Under the pieces are notes generated by a model. That model saw only the letters and a list, made by a program, of their open reading frames with translations, was not told the DNA's origin and did no database searches. Position numbers and translations under genes: made by a program. A stretch of DNA of 64,000 bases from Serilophus lunatus (taxonomy: Eukaryota; Chordata; Aves; Passeriformes; Eurylaimidae), in assembly GCA_013399895.1 (NCBI GenBank), contig VXBA01005117.1:1291334-1355333 (forward strand), in the 5' to 3' direction. Shown in pieces: positions 25,301 through 37,870 of the stretch (position 1 is its first letter; each line of letters starts with the position of its first letter).

Positions 25301-28300
25301 TTTTTTTTAGTTAATTTAGTAGGAAAGTTCACTAAAAACAAAGCAGAAAAGACATGCTGAGTGCTTATCTTGGGTGCAGTTCATTGATAAACCTATAGGA
25401 GCTGGCAATCTGCAAGCAAACAGAGACACGACAAGCCTGCTGGGCAAGAGAGCCTGAATTATAAAACACACTTCTAAACTTGATTGCCACAGACAAAACT
25501 TGCTGCTTGTGATTTTCCTGCTTAGAGTTACAACAACGGTAAATTTTGTTCTAAAATTTCTTGGGTAATTTACTCATCTGTCACTTAATTATAGGTAATT
25601 TTGATGTTTGCTTAAAAAAAAATGCCCTAAGTCATGTTGATGTTTAATATAAATAAGTTTTTAGTAGGTAGAGTGGAAAGTCAGTCTGTGTCGGTGTTAG
25701 TTTCTCTTTCATTTGACTCTTCCATGAAGCAGAAAAGTTTTTGTGGGTCACAATGTGATACTGAGTCATATAGTCAAAAATAAAAGATCACAATAGGGTT
25801 TGTATTTTCCTCAGGAATAATAACAGAGGCCATAACCATTAAGAAGGGACAAACCCTCAGTTTAGTATTGTCAGATATTAATTTATGGTGATGGTGATAT
25901 TTTCATGCTGTCATGGTAACAGAAGAATATAAGATGATAAATACATGGAAGATAAAAGACTGGGAGGCGAGGATTGGGGAAGAAAATGCTGGACATTAGC
26001 ACTGATAGCCAGAGCTGATGTCAGCTTGACACAAACTGAATAAACCTGCAGTTTTTGAGGTATAATGATAATGGGCAGCAATGGGTTCAGCTGTACTGAT
26101 ACAGATTATTTACTGAAGCTGTGCTGGATCCTTGTCATCCCATGGGAGTCATATGAGGCTATTTCTACAAATGAAACAGTATTTAGAGGGTTTTATTACT
26201 TTCTTTTTCTAATATCCTTAAAGAAATACTAAGCTATTCTGAGTGGAATTAGGGTCATGAAGAAAACAGAAGTTTCCCATTTCTGGTGCATTTGTCCTGA
26301 TCTCCAAACAAAAAAAAAGAAAAAACGTGAATTGTTTTACCTAAAGTTATGAAAGTGAAGCCATCTTAGAATAAGAATTTGAGAACAGGATGGGAATTAA
26401 TATTACCAGTGTGTACTTTGGTGCTGATATTCTCTGATGCACTTCCTCTTCCTTTTACCCAATGAGACGTCACTCAGAGAATGGCTCTGTAAGGCCCTCA
26501 AGATCATTTTAGTCACCTGTCACAACTAGATATATAAAGTAATGCTAATTAGTCTAGCCAAAACACAGTTTTGAGTAAACAGATTTGTATCAAATGTCGT
26601 TCAGGTACCACAAATGAATTTTTGTTGCTTTGCCATAATGGCTGAAATTTTCAGTCTCCTGCCATCAGTGGAACATGGAATATCCTTGCAATGGTGTATG
26701 CTGGTGTATTTTGCCCTCGTGGTAGTTATTATTTCACATTTTAGTATGCACATTAATTGCTTACCTTATTTCTGCTAATAAATAGCTACATTTCTTGATT
26801 GAACTTGAATTGAAAAAGAGTAGACAAGGACTTTAACAAGCAATTCCAAACATATCTTCCAGTCTCTCTGGCACAATGAATATTTATGGATTTTGTATCA
26901 CGTAGCATAGTTCTCAGAAGAACTGAAGGTAACCCACCTTAGAAGGCTTTAAACTCATCAACTGCTTTCAAAGGTGGCAGACTTCAGTTAATTAATTTTT
27001 GACACTAATTGAGTAAACTGGACTGCTAATATTTAGACTGTGTAAAAAATAGGACCCAAATAGAAACACCGCCTCAAGCCCCCTTTGAAACACCCTTGGT
27101 TAGAAGGTTGCCTGATATTTTTTCAGACTTTATTTCAGGGATATTTCTCTTTATCTATACAAAATACAGCAGTATGAGTGATGAAGGAGACTTTTCTGTG
27201 ATAAAACAAGGAATATCCAACAAAGAGATTGCACTGCTGATGACTTATGGACTTCATACATAAATGAACAAGCTTCCTTTATATCTTGTTTACCCTTTTG
27301 TGTTCAGTGGGATGCAGTAATAGTATATAAAACATATAAAGTATGCATGCTCTATAACTATGTCATGACTATCTACTGATGCCTAAAACTAATTAGAATA
27401 GATTTTAGTGGCATACAAACGTCATTGAATTGAGTGATTCCAATGTAGGACTTGGTAGAAAGTCTGTCATAAACCACTGCCAATTTAAATCTTTAAATTT
27501 ATTAAATTTTTACCTTGTAAAATTTATCTTGTATTTTAATTATATTCATCTTTTACCTTCTGCCTTACTTTCTTGCTTTGTTTTTGCACTTTTTAATTCC
27601 ACAGAGATATAAAAATAAATGGTTTGGGTTTTTTTACCTAAAAACACATGTACTCTCAAACAGAAAAAAAGAGCATAATGAAAAGCAGTGACAGTATCTG
27701 GTCTTGCTGCCATCGCACCACCTTCCCTGAACGTATGTGTTTCAGTAAAAATGGTTTTCTTGTGCTGTGCCCATTTGGACTAACTTGGTTTCAGTTTTCT
27801 GGATTGAATTTGAAAGAGGAGAAAATAATTTAAATGGACTTTTTAAAATAACAAGGAAAGTTTTTTGAGCTTATCTTTTGTAAAAGCCAGTTTTATTGTT
27901 GCAGAAATTAAGGAATAGAGAGGTTATTTCTATCAGTTTTAGTGGGAAATAAAATGGATTCACATTCTAAGATCAGTTGGGTGCTTTAGGAGATCTCTCT
28001 GGGTGGGCTGTTACTTCCCTCTGGTTTTTAATCTCTTTCTTTCTCCAGAGCTCTACCTTCCCCTGAGCAGTCTGTCTGACCTTTCAGCTGTGCTTTTCAT
28101 AGCTAATTACAATATCACCCATCTGCAGTGTGAAAAAACAAATTCCTAAAGCCAATAAACTCTGGAGAATTTGGGAGGAAACCCATTGTTTGCTTTGATA
28201 GGTACAGCTGACTTGATCCTGTTATAGGTGTGGAGAATTCAATGAGTTTATACCTTTCCTTTTCCATGAGAAAATATGTGAACAGTCTTTGTTCTGTGCA

Positions 28301-28489
28301 CTGATGGTTCCACGATCTCTTTACTTGTACAGCTCTTATTTGGGGTTGGAGGGAGAGTGGTGCATTAGATTCTGTCAGTATAAATTAAGACTATTTCCTT
28401 GTGTAACCTGTCCACCTCTAGCTGAGCTGGAGATGATCTTGTTTTAAAGTTATTCTGGGAGAGGACACTGTCCACAGAACTGATAATAC
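22303..28489. other. Non-genic unique sequence
   Basis: No gene is supported. The minus-strand frames at 22364-22785 and 24088-24363 have no recognised domain. The stretch is AT-rich and mostly featureless, with a few short GA-rich and T-rich patches. A patch at 28060-28200 looks like conserved non-coding sequence by texture only. Confidence 0.65.
28060..28200. other. Possible conserved non-coding element
   Basis: The stretch combines a TAATTA homeodomain core (28104-28109), a CATCTG E-box (28120-28125) and an even, repeat-free composition. That texture recalls vertebrate non-coding enhancers. This is inference from appearance; conservation was not measured. Confidence 0.15.
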
Positions 28490-28600
28490 AGAGTTTCACA
28501 TGAGAGAAATCTTTGGCAAGAAGGGACCTGGAGCTCATGTTGACATGCCCAACCTAGGTTTACACACCAACTAAACAAGAACTGCAATGGAACTCGAAAT
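28490..28600 (-). mobile_element. Possible old CR1 3' tip
   Basis: The order TTCACATGAGAGAAATCTTT, GAAGGGACCTGGAGCTCAT and then CCCAACC resembles the terminal part of a CR1 element read in antisense. It is more diverged than the copies at 7.0 and 13.9 kb. The match is weak and the limits are approximate. Confidence 0.4.
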
Positions 28601-31600
28601 ATCCTTCCAGGAAAATTGTATACAGTTGCTGATGTTGTGTTGGAAGGAGACTTTCATAAAATACTGTGAGACATGTCAGTATAGAAATAATAATAGTTAA
28701 GAAGTTATATTTCTGCAACTATGCACACCTGTGCATAGCTTTTATTCAAACTTAGTGCATTTAACAGTTGTTTTCTTGGCAGTAAGAACTCTTAGAAAAT
28801 GACAACCAACATTTTTTGAATATATCACTGTTAATTAAAAAAGTCTTAAACTTTGTTATAGCTTAATAACAAAACAAGTTAGGTAAGTTTTGGCTAGCTT
28901 GTTTTCAATTTGTAAACTGTCTTTGAAAGCATATTAATATGTTACATGTTAAACAATCTTGGCTTCTTCGTTTCTGGGTGATATTTTGTTACTTTTGTCC
29001 GTAGTCAACAACAGCTTTTTTGACTAGAGGTTCTGGTGGTGGGCTGGTGCACTGATGTTCTTCCCAGGATGAGTAACTCCTATCAGGATTCTGGTGCAGG
29101 TGCAAATCACAAAATTTTTTTGAGGAACATTTGCTGGTAATTCAAGATCCTGTTGAGTATTCTTGCCAATAAGGGAAGTGTTAGAAAGTCAGCAAAGCGT
29201 ATGTCCTGAAACACTTGAGTCCTGAAACATCCAATTGTGTGATACAGTATGCATGATTAATATAACTTCAAGGAAGGAATTCAGTCTGTCAAACTCCACT
29301 GCCAATTGCATTGATGACAACCTGGTGCCTTTTTGCAGAACACTTTCCCTTGCATAACACTGCAGGCATTTGCTGTCTGTGAAGTAGAAAAACTTGTTTA
29401 AAAGCTGTTCTGTTATCAAAACAAACCCTGAAGGTTTGGTTTTCTTTGCTAATAGTTTGGCTGGTGGGAATTTTTTATTAAGTTTTTTTTTTTTTTTAAC
29501 TAAATAAAATCAGTTAGATCTATCATTCTAGTTGGAAAACCGTGTCTTTCTTCTGGAGAATTTCTGCCATCCTATTCCTGAAGAAAGTGATCTTGGAAAA
29601 CTCAGCAGTAGTCCTCTGCTTCTGTATCACTTTGTTCTAATATTGGGGTTTCTTCAGAAGTGAAGACTCAGCCAAAAGATCTTTTAGATATATCATAGTA
29701 TAGGCTGTATTTCAGAACAGTAAATAATGTTCTCATGACACTCGAATATAAAGTGCTTAAATATTCTCCCTAAAAGAATAAGTGTTCTTAGGTATTTCTA
29801 TGTGCTAGTTGTGAAACTATCACTGACTTGCAGATTTTGTTTCTAGTAGAGTCACTACTGAGGAGATCAACTCAAATGCTGAATGCTGTCTCAGTAGGAC
29901 CATATTTTTACTTTGGGGGTTGTTATCGATTATTTTGAAAAGTATATATTTCAACTATACGAAGGTGAGCACTTAAAGTGTTGTTTAGAATTGATCAAAA
30001 AGAAAGGTTCAGTTCAAGGAAAACTCACTATGCATAAAGTAAAAGAAAAAGCTTTGCTTTATTCACTGTGTGGATTCCAGTAAATCTTGGTCTCTGTGCA
30101 TTTTGACAGTCAAAAATTTCCTTGTCTTGAAGTACCATCAGTAGAAATAAAAGCAGCAATTCCTGGTGTAATTTTGGATTCAGAATAGGTCATGAGATGT
30201 TACTCTGTCAATCTGCATGAAAAAGAAAGTAATTATTGTAGGCTGTGAATAACATCCTTAAGTAGAGAGGTCAGATAAAGCAACAAATTAAGGGCATAAG
30301 ACAGTGACACCAGGAAGCATCCATCTCATTATGAGGATGGGGCTACTTCTACATGGAAATACTGGAAACAAAGCAGGAGGATGGAGAGGTGCGGGGGGAG
30401 TGGGGAATGTCAGCCACTAGATTGAAGTCACTGAACTGGTTGTAGGGCAGACAAGGAAAAATGTCACGGCAAACATTCTACAACAGTATTGAAGAAACTC
30501 CAACAAATCCCAAATGTCCCATCTATGATATTCTGTCATCTTTCCTTTTGAGCTAGTAGTCTTTTGTGTTAATATTTGTTAACTAATCAATTTTCTTTGC
30601 AATTTTAGCTTTCTTGTGGGTATCTCAAGTTGTGATAAATTCTTTAAGCTAGGATTTTTTTTTCCCTCCAGATTTAATAATTGCTTCTGTGTTGCCTGTC
30701 TTCTTCTGGGAGGAGTTCAACACTGGTAGCTATTAAGTTCCTTTAGTTTGTATTTAGTTTTATGTCTATAAATGTTCATATGTAAGACAAGAAATCTCAA
30801 AACACCAGTAGAAGTTTGTCTCTAATGTTAATTGCCTTGTATTCCTAAAGTAATTTGAAGACTCAACCCAAAGTAGTAGAAGCAAAAATGCATTTTACAT
30901 ACCAACACTTTGAGGAGGCTAATGGTGGTACTTATAAAAATATCAGCAGCAGTCCATTCAAAACTGCTAAAAATATCACATGGCTATTAAAGCTTAATTG
31001 TGGAGCACAAGGAGACTATAATAACAAAGGTCTGGCCTTGCTCTTGCTCTTTTGTGTGTGTGAATTATAATGGCTTTGGCAAAAGTCATCATTGCTGGAG
31101 CAGTACATCTTTTATCAGCCTCTTTCTCATTCTGTATTGACGTTACTAATTCTATAATGTAGAATATTTTTATGAAACTTGAGTGCTTGCACAGCTTTTG
31201 CAGCCATGGTAGTTCAGTATATCCCTATAGACTTTGGACTTTTTTATGATATTATTTTCTCTAAGTCATGTTTTAATGTTTCTCTTAGCAGCCATGTGCT
31301 GGAAATTCTGTTGTCACTCAGCAGTAAGTTTGAATTATAGAATGAGGAAGATGGTGGAAGCCACCACAGCTGTCGTATTGGGTCTTCCAGAGCATTTCGT
31401 GTGTGTAGACTCAGGCATTTGTTCACTTGGCTCTTGGACTTTCGTTCACTTTGGACAGGTGTGGAGTAGCAGTATTTTGTACACAACACGAAGCAGCTGA
31501 TAATTGGAAATTATTTAGTGGAGCTATGCAACATGAATATAAAGAAATTAGATGGGAATAGCCAAAGGGATAATAACTGTGCCCACTTTGTCAACAGTAG

Positions 31601-32059
31601 TTAGGTCAGAACAGCCTGAGTGAAGGTAGTGCTACTGAGGAGTTGTGATGAGCTTGACTCACAAATACCCCATTTTAGATATGCTTTTGCAATGATTCTT
31701 TCTAGATAAAGAAGCTTAGTGGGCTGTTACTGTCTTGATCGTTATGCCCAGGGCTATAATACTTAATTCTCATTCCACCATTAGACTTTCAATCCATTTG
31801 CTTTTATTGCAGTTTTCTATTTTTAAACCCAAGTTTCCCAATTCTCTTTATTGTCACTGCTGCTCCTGAAGTTCTGTTCTGGTGCTGTGTGGTGTGTGCT
31901 CTGACTGCACATACTTTCATCCTATGCCGTCTCAAACCGAGATTGAGGGGTACTGATTTGGCAATGGTGCAAAAACAAAAGTAAAGTTTTCTAAGCACAA
32001 GCACCTCTTCACAGGAAAGAAATATAGAAAAATAATATAGTTGCAGGTAATAGGCTAAA
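28601..32059. other. Non-genic unique sequence
   Basis: No gene is supported. Frames near 31234-31500 exist on both strands at once and are therefore unlikely to be coding. A G-rich run (30376-30406) and a T15 tract (29483-29497) are the only distinct small features. Confidence 0.65.
29483..29497 (+). repeat. T15 homopolymer
   Basis: Fifteen consecutive T on the given strand, followed by AACTAAATAAAATC. No element boundary is visible on either side. Confidence 0.9.
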
Positions 32060-32495
32060 GTTTATGGATAGCTGTCTCTTTCTGAGGGGAAAAGCTTGCA
32101 GCTGGCTGGCCCATCACCAAGAACCAGGGTTCCATAGGGACTGGCAGAGTATTGCAACTGTGCTCCTGGTAAACCTGGAATTGCTGGATGTTGGAGTGAA
32201 CAGGATTTACCCAGGTTTTGTGTCTCAGCCTTATCACTGCACCCGTGGGAGGTGCATCTGCTGTGGATACTCTCTGGCTCACATGGTCCTGCTGGAACAG
32301 TGCAAAGCCAGGATGTCCGTAGGGGCAGGTTTAAGAGGAGTTTTCCTCCTCTTGCTGGATCCCACAAAACTTGTACTACTGAGGGGTATGGGAGAGAGAA
32401 ATGGAATAGGAGACTTGAGGAATTTCTTTTCTGCGTTACTATCTGCATCTAAGAAAGAGAGTGCCACAATCCTGAGTATTTTTTGTGTACGTTAA
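32060..32495. other. Open GC-richer island, unrecognised
   Basis: This block is GC-richer than its flanks and open in several frames at once: a 143-codon frame on plus (32064-32495), a 128-codon frame on minus (32062-32448), and shorter ones. The 143-codon product has a CTRGRCICCG segment rich in cysteine, but no domain I recognise. Frames open on both strands point to composition rather than coding. A decayed repeat or an old exon-bearing retrocopy are alternatives that I cannot separate from spacer. Confidence 0.25.
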
Positions 32496-34365
32496 GATGA
32501 TCAGAGGTGTTTAATTGCTGGATGCTCTTATAACAGTGGAATGTATCTTACTTGCGTGCATTGGACAGAGTCCATCCTTGTATCTGAAAAATGGTTTCTC
32601 TTGCCAAGCAATATCTATATTTATTTACAGTAGTCTTTTCTTTGTGACTTCTGAGGCAATGCCTGTGTTAAAGGACACTTGGCCTTCTCAGTGGTTTGGG
32701 TTGGGTCACAGCAAAGTTTCACTGCTTCCTACAATGCTGAGTCAACAAATGATGCTAATTGCCAAGTTGGTAGCAGGTGTTTTATAAATATCGTTTTATG
32801 CTAATGACTTGCCAAAATGATAAGATTTTCAGGATCAATGAAGCTGTTAAGGGTTATGAGAGTGAAAAGTTGCCCCAGAGCTGAGGAAAGACGAGAATAA
32901 GGATTTTAACCTTTATTTGATTTGAGAAAGGTGTGAGAACAGTTTCTTCAGCTGAGTAAAGGAGAAGCAAAAAATACCCAACAGAATTCTACTTCTTTCT
33001 GTAATTTTGATTATCTGAAGAGAATAAAATGCAATAACTGTAACACCTCCTCACCACATGGTAGGCTATTTCTTTGATTGCTGTTATCACTGACAGTAGC
33101 ATCTCTTGAACAATTATGTTTGTGGTTCAAAATATCTTAATTGTCTTATTTACTTATGGTTTTTGCTAGCTGTACTATTTCCACAGCTAAAACATAGAAT
33201 TTACTTTATGTTGGAAAAATAGGCCTAGGCAGTAATTTTCCCCTAGAAGTTTGACTCTGACCTAACCATTCAGAGACTGTTGAAATGGAACTTAATATGT
33301 ATGTTAGCAAACCCACTGAAATTATTCAGAATCTTAACCTAATGGTCACTCTGTTATCAAATTTTAGGCATGGCATAAACTACAGTTGTCCTCTGAGTGG
33401 TAGTGGAATATATTGTTTATTGCCTGCCTGGTTTGACTAACTTGCAATTTAAGCTTTACAAGGAGATCCTGTGCATGATCCTATTGTAGTTTTGATAGGA
33501 GTGGGTGCAAGCTTTGATTTTTTTCCCTCTTGGAAATCTATTGCAAAATATAAGCACACCTGATAATGTTATTTTACAACAGGATCATGTAAAAGGAAAA
33601 ACCACAACTCACAATAGGAAACCATGACTACTTTCAACATGCCAAGGTGATGAGTAGTTTTAACCATAACAAGCAAATGATGAAAGGTGAGGAACAGGAA
33701 AATATGATAACACTAAGCTTACATAAATAGATATTTAATTTAGATAGATTGAGGCATTTTTATAAGGGCAGACTTACAATACATTTGCAGGCAAAGCCAA
33801 TAAATTTATTTCTCAAAATATTTCCTAGGAAACTTGCACTGATCTGGGAACTGGTGGAATGTAAACTTACAAGTGACACTTTGATGCCCTGACAGCTTTG
33901 TTTCCAGTGTGTGGGTAATTGTAAATTAGGCTAATAGACTTTCCAGCTAGAATGAAGAGACCTTTTGTTCACCTTGTTCTTGAGTGTGTGCTAAATAGAT
34001 GTGTACAGCAATTACTCATTTTGTTTAAATATGTAATATTTTGCCCTTAGTCGTGCACTTGTCACTGTCAATAAGTAATGATGTAACTTTAGATTACTGA
34101 TTGCCATGTTGCCTGATTGCTTTTTTTCTCCTTCCTAGTGTTTTCTTAAGTGAAATCTTATCAAACCTACTAGACAGTGACTCCTTCAACCTTTCTAAAA
34201 GCATGTTTCATTTTTAATGAATTAGTCAACATAATTCACTATTCTTTTATACTTTATAAAAGCAAGTAATCTTCAATTGCACTAACAAAGCAGATGTTGC
34301 TAAGATTATAATCATCTAGCAGGAATTTTGTAGCCAGAACTATCTCACTTTGCCATGTATGATCT

Positions 34366-34386
34366 TTGTCATGTTTGACATGACAA
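34366..34386 (+). repeat. 8-bp perfect hairpin
   Basis: TTGTCATG (34366-34373) pairs exactly with CATGACAA (34379-34386) across a five-base loop. No T tract follows closely and no gene ends nearby, so I do not call it a terminator. Confidence 0.6.
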
Positions 34387-34678
34387 TTTTATTCGGGATT
34401 TTCCCTATTAAAGTTTCATAATAGACTTTGAATTAAGGTTTTCTCCTAACTGTGTAAATAAAAAGGGAATTGGAAATTACTCAGCAATTTATTAAGTGCC
34501 TCCTTGGAATTTGTGCTTACCTAAGATTATTTTGAGGAGAGAAAGAATTGTTTTGACTATAAGTTTTCAGAATTAAATAGCTGGATATTTTCCTGATGCA
34601 ATGGAAAAACTAAAATGTTACTTCCCCTCTCTCTGTTCAGTTATCTAAAAAAACCCCAATTTTTCTTCCTATATTTAG

Positions 34679-34717
34679 CATACAGGAACAAATTTCCTGT
34701 TACTGTACCTGGATAAG
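34679..34717 (+). other. Exon-like 39-base segment
   Basis: A pyrimidine-rich stretch ending in TAG (34677-34678 is the AG) precedes the segment, and a consensus AAG/gtaaga donor follows it. The 39 bases are a multiple of three and read open in the first frame as HTGTNFLLLYLDK. Splice-like pairs of this kind occur by chance in long introns, and I recognise no protein with this peptide. It is a candidate cassette microexon or, more likely, a pseudo-exon. Confidence 0.15.
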
Positions 34718-35965
34718 GTAAGAAATATGATATTAGACCACAAAAACCTACAGAAATTGATTCAGATAGGAATGATCTTACAATTTTTCAAATGGAAGAG
34801 TGTCGCCTCACTTGTAAAATTACCTAGAAAGTGGTTGTCTAGTACAGTCCTGAACATCTTGGAACTCTTGTGTTTCCATCATGTTTGAGAATTACTTCCC
34901 TTTAATCTCTCAGAAGTCTAGAATATCAGAAGCAGAAAATGCAGCATTGCTTAATTGTCCTGTGGAATAAAGAGGAAGTGCATCCATGGACTGTGTAGTA
35001 AAAATGCAGTTGAAATACACTTAGGAAGAGTTAGTCCAAAAAGATTACTCAGATTGTGACTCTGCTCATTATAATAGTTTTCTCTAATTATGGGAATTCA
35101 GCTTTCACAGATAAGAACCTACTGAATAATTTTCTGGTAAGAAGGGATCAGTTATACAAACTAAATGACAGCATTCTCTCTGTGTGTGATTGGGAAACCT
35201 TTAGTTCCACCAATATTATGTTTTTTTGTGGAAGCAATACATACCTACTAATCTTCAAAAATCACTTAAGCTCCTTTTGAAGTGTAATAATAGCATGAAT
35301 GTTAAAATAATGAAGCAAGTTAAGGCCTCAGTAAAGTTTTGTTTTGTAGGTGGTTTCAGATATTTGAGCTGTGTACCAGTATTGTGGGGTTCAGACTCTT
35401 AGGCTCTGGTTTTAAAGCAGAAATGAGGGATAAAGATGTGAAACCCTTCCATACAAAAATGCTGTGGTAGAAGAACTCTTTTGCTGTATGTGCTATCAAG
35501 CAGATCAAGTGTTATATTTTTCAGTCACAGTTGATGTAAATAAGGTATTCCCCTTTAATCTGGCGTTGTGAAATAAAAGTATGAATCCTTAAATGTCTAA
35601 TTGGAGTTTCATGCAGCAGGAATTCAATGTAAGATTGCTAGATCATGACAGTTGAATGTGTTTGTGGAAAGATTATTTTGAAGGCAGTAACCTGATGTAT
35701 ATGTTTGCAGAAAGATTTAGCAGAACTGTCTTCTGCTGAACCTTCTGTTTTTGCTATTTCTGTGAGAGAACATGATACCATCAGCCTCAGAGACACCTGT
35801 GGTAGCAAGAGTCATAAATAAATGGCATAATAATCTCAGACAATGATCAATAACCGTTAAACCTAGGAAAATATAACAAAATACATTGTAAAGTCTGTAA
35901 TTGTTAAAGAGTTTTCAGATTTTTAGGGGCTGCTGACATTGCCCTTTGTTGTGGCGAGTGGTTTT

Positions 35966-36051
35966 AGCACCGAGACTGGTGCTCACCACCACTGATGTGG
36001 TGTTGAGGAAAATTATAAATATCAGGATGCTCCTCTGACCAGAAGTGGTCA
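35966..36051 (+). repeat. Cluster of three short hairpins
   Basis: Three perfect 6-bp stems lie within 86 bases: AGCACC/GGTGCT (35966-35971 with 35978-35983), CACCAC/GTGGTG (35987-35992 with 35997-36002, four-base loop) and TGACCA/TGGTCA (36036-36041 with 36046-36051, GAAG loop). The first two are separated by only three bases. No known RNA family is recognised. Confidence 0.5.
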
Positions 36052-37567
36052 CAAGATGCTGGTACCCCATAAGAGTTAGGTATGTAAGAAGCCATGGTGC
36101 ATTTTAGAAAATGGAGTTCAAAAATGAATCCACTTAAAGTGATTCAGTGCTTCCCTTAGTACAGGAATCCAACCTGAACAAATTTTCTGTAAGAGTTGGC
36201 TGAGCTGCTACTGTAAAATTATCCCTTAATCCTACATGAGATGCAGCAACTTTGAATATCTTTTTGGCTTTAGTATTTAGAATTCCATGTTTGTAAATAT
36301 GAAATGTCTTCTAAATGTCCAACATAAATTCTTATAATAGAGTTGTAGAAATAAGAAAGTCCGTGCCAAGCAGTCTTGAACATCATACTACTAATACACT
36401 TAAGGCATTTCTCCCAGGAAATTGGAGCTCTGTAATAGAAAGCAGGATTTCAGAGTAATCTTAATGACTGCATTCTTGGGTGCAATGGGATGCTCTCAGC
36501 TAATCAAGAATACTTTTTTATGCAATCAGTCCATAGGGGAAAAACAGATGCATTATCTGGTTCCTGTTGATGGGAACCGGGAGGAGAATAAACAGCCAAG
36601 AGTTCTACAGTAAGCATATGGATGATACACAGATAAGGCTGGAACACAGTGCAATATTTTCCCTTCTCGTTTATGCTCATTGCCATCTGAGTTGCATAGA
36701 TGGTGCCTGATGAATAGTGGTGCTATATGACACAGACACGAGTCTGGGGAAGGAACAGCAGTACAACCATTATGGACCACTGAGAAAACATTTTAGTATA
36801 GTGCTGCTTGTGTCCAAACTTAATCAGAATTAATTAAACTGATAATGTGGTTTGTCCATAGGACAAATATTAGTTAATGGCCTGGAGTAGGGAAGGATCT
36901 AAAGAGCTTTTCAAAGAAAAGATAATTAGAGGCCCAGTTCTAGTTTTTCCTCATGTCCTTTCCACCTCTGCATTTTGGAAACAAAAGGGTATTTCCAAAG
37001 CAGGAAAAGAGAGAATTTCTTCTTTCCTTCCTTGTTTTACAACAACAGAGAACATTTGGCCAGTTTGGAGACGTGTGTGTGTTGGGAACCATCATGAGTT
37101 TAGAGAGAAGAAAAGCAGCACTTGGCTGTGTTGTAAACTCAGGTGCTGTCCTACCAATGCACAAGGGGAGAAGTGGCATCGTGGTGCAGGTGATCTCAGT
37201 GCTGACAGGGGCTCTTGAGGCAGGGCAGGTACTGCAGACAAATGTGTTGCTTGTTCCTTCAGCATCTGTTGGTGCTTGATTTTAGACAGGTTATCTGTGG
37301 CTTGTATAGCTCTGCAGTGGCCTGGTGTAGTCTAAGCCTAAAACAGACCTACTACACAAGATGAAACTGCTTGAAAAACTAGTTTGTTGTTCCCAGGATA
37401 TAGCAGGCATCTTCCTCCTGCATAACTCTGATGTGCACCTGCACCTCTACTGTACCCATCAATTGTGCAGCCAAAAAGTTAAATACAGTTCTTTTGGGCA
37501 GAGAGGAAGAAGAGTCTAGAGACAGAGTAGAATATTTATGTAATGAATCAAGGCTGAAACATGCTGC

Positions 37568-37584
37568 AGGCTTTAATTAAGCCT
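37568..37584 (+). repeat. Short palindrome around TAATT
   Basis: AGGCTT (37568-37573) and AAGCCT (37579-37584) are exact inverted copies around TAATT. The site sits at the left of the ATTA-rich patch that follows. Confidence 0.5.
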
Positions 37585-37639
37585 TGAGAAACATTGTCAG
37601 AGGAAAGTAGATACCAACATGAACCGAGTCCTGATCTAC

Positions 37640-37870
37640 CATTCAGAGATCATAACCTTGGTCTAATTACATTATTAGTATATAAATTATTGCATGAATT
37701 ATTTATTTAAAATTAATATTACAGATATTAGTTGTCATTAATAATGTGGAGGTGACTTTTTGTCACAGAAGAACAGATTAATATTGTAATTACTGCATGA
37801 AAAATAGATATTGATGAAAAATTGCTGTTTGAGACATATAATTGTCATTATATTATGTATTTTTTCTATT
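37640..37870. other. ATTA-rich patch, possible regulatory DNA
   Basis: The patch is very AT-rich, with repeated ATTA, TAATTAC and TCATTA words that are core sites for homeodomain proteins. It contains no microsatellite and no recognisable repeat. Some conserved vertebrate enhancers look like this, but plain AT-rich spacer does too. Confidence 0.15.

Noticed and set aside
34366..34386. Hairpin as a bacterial-type terminator
   Set aside because: The repeats show a vertebrate genome, and no T tract or gene end follows the stem.
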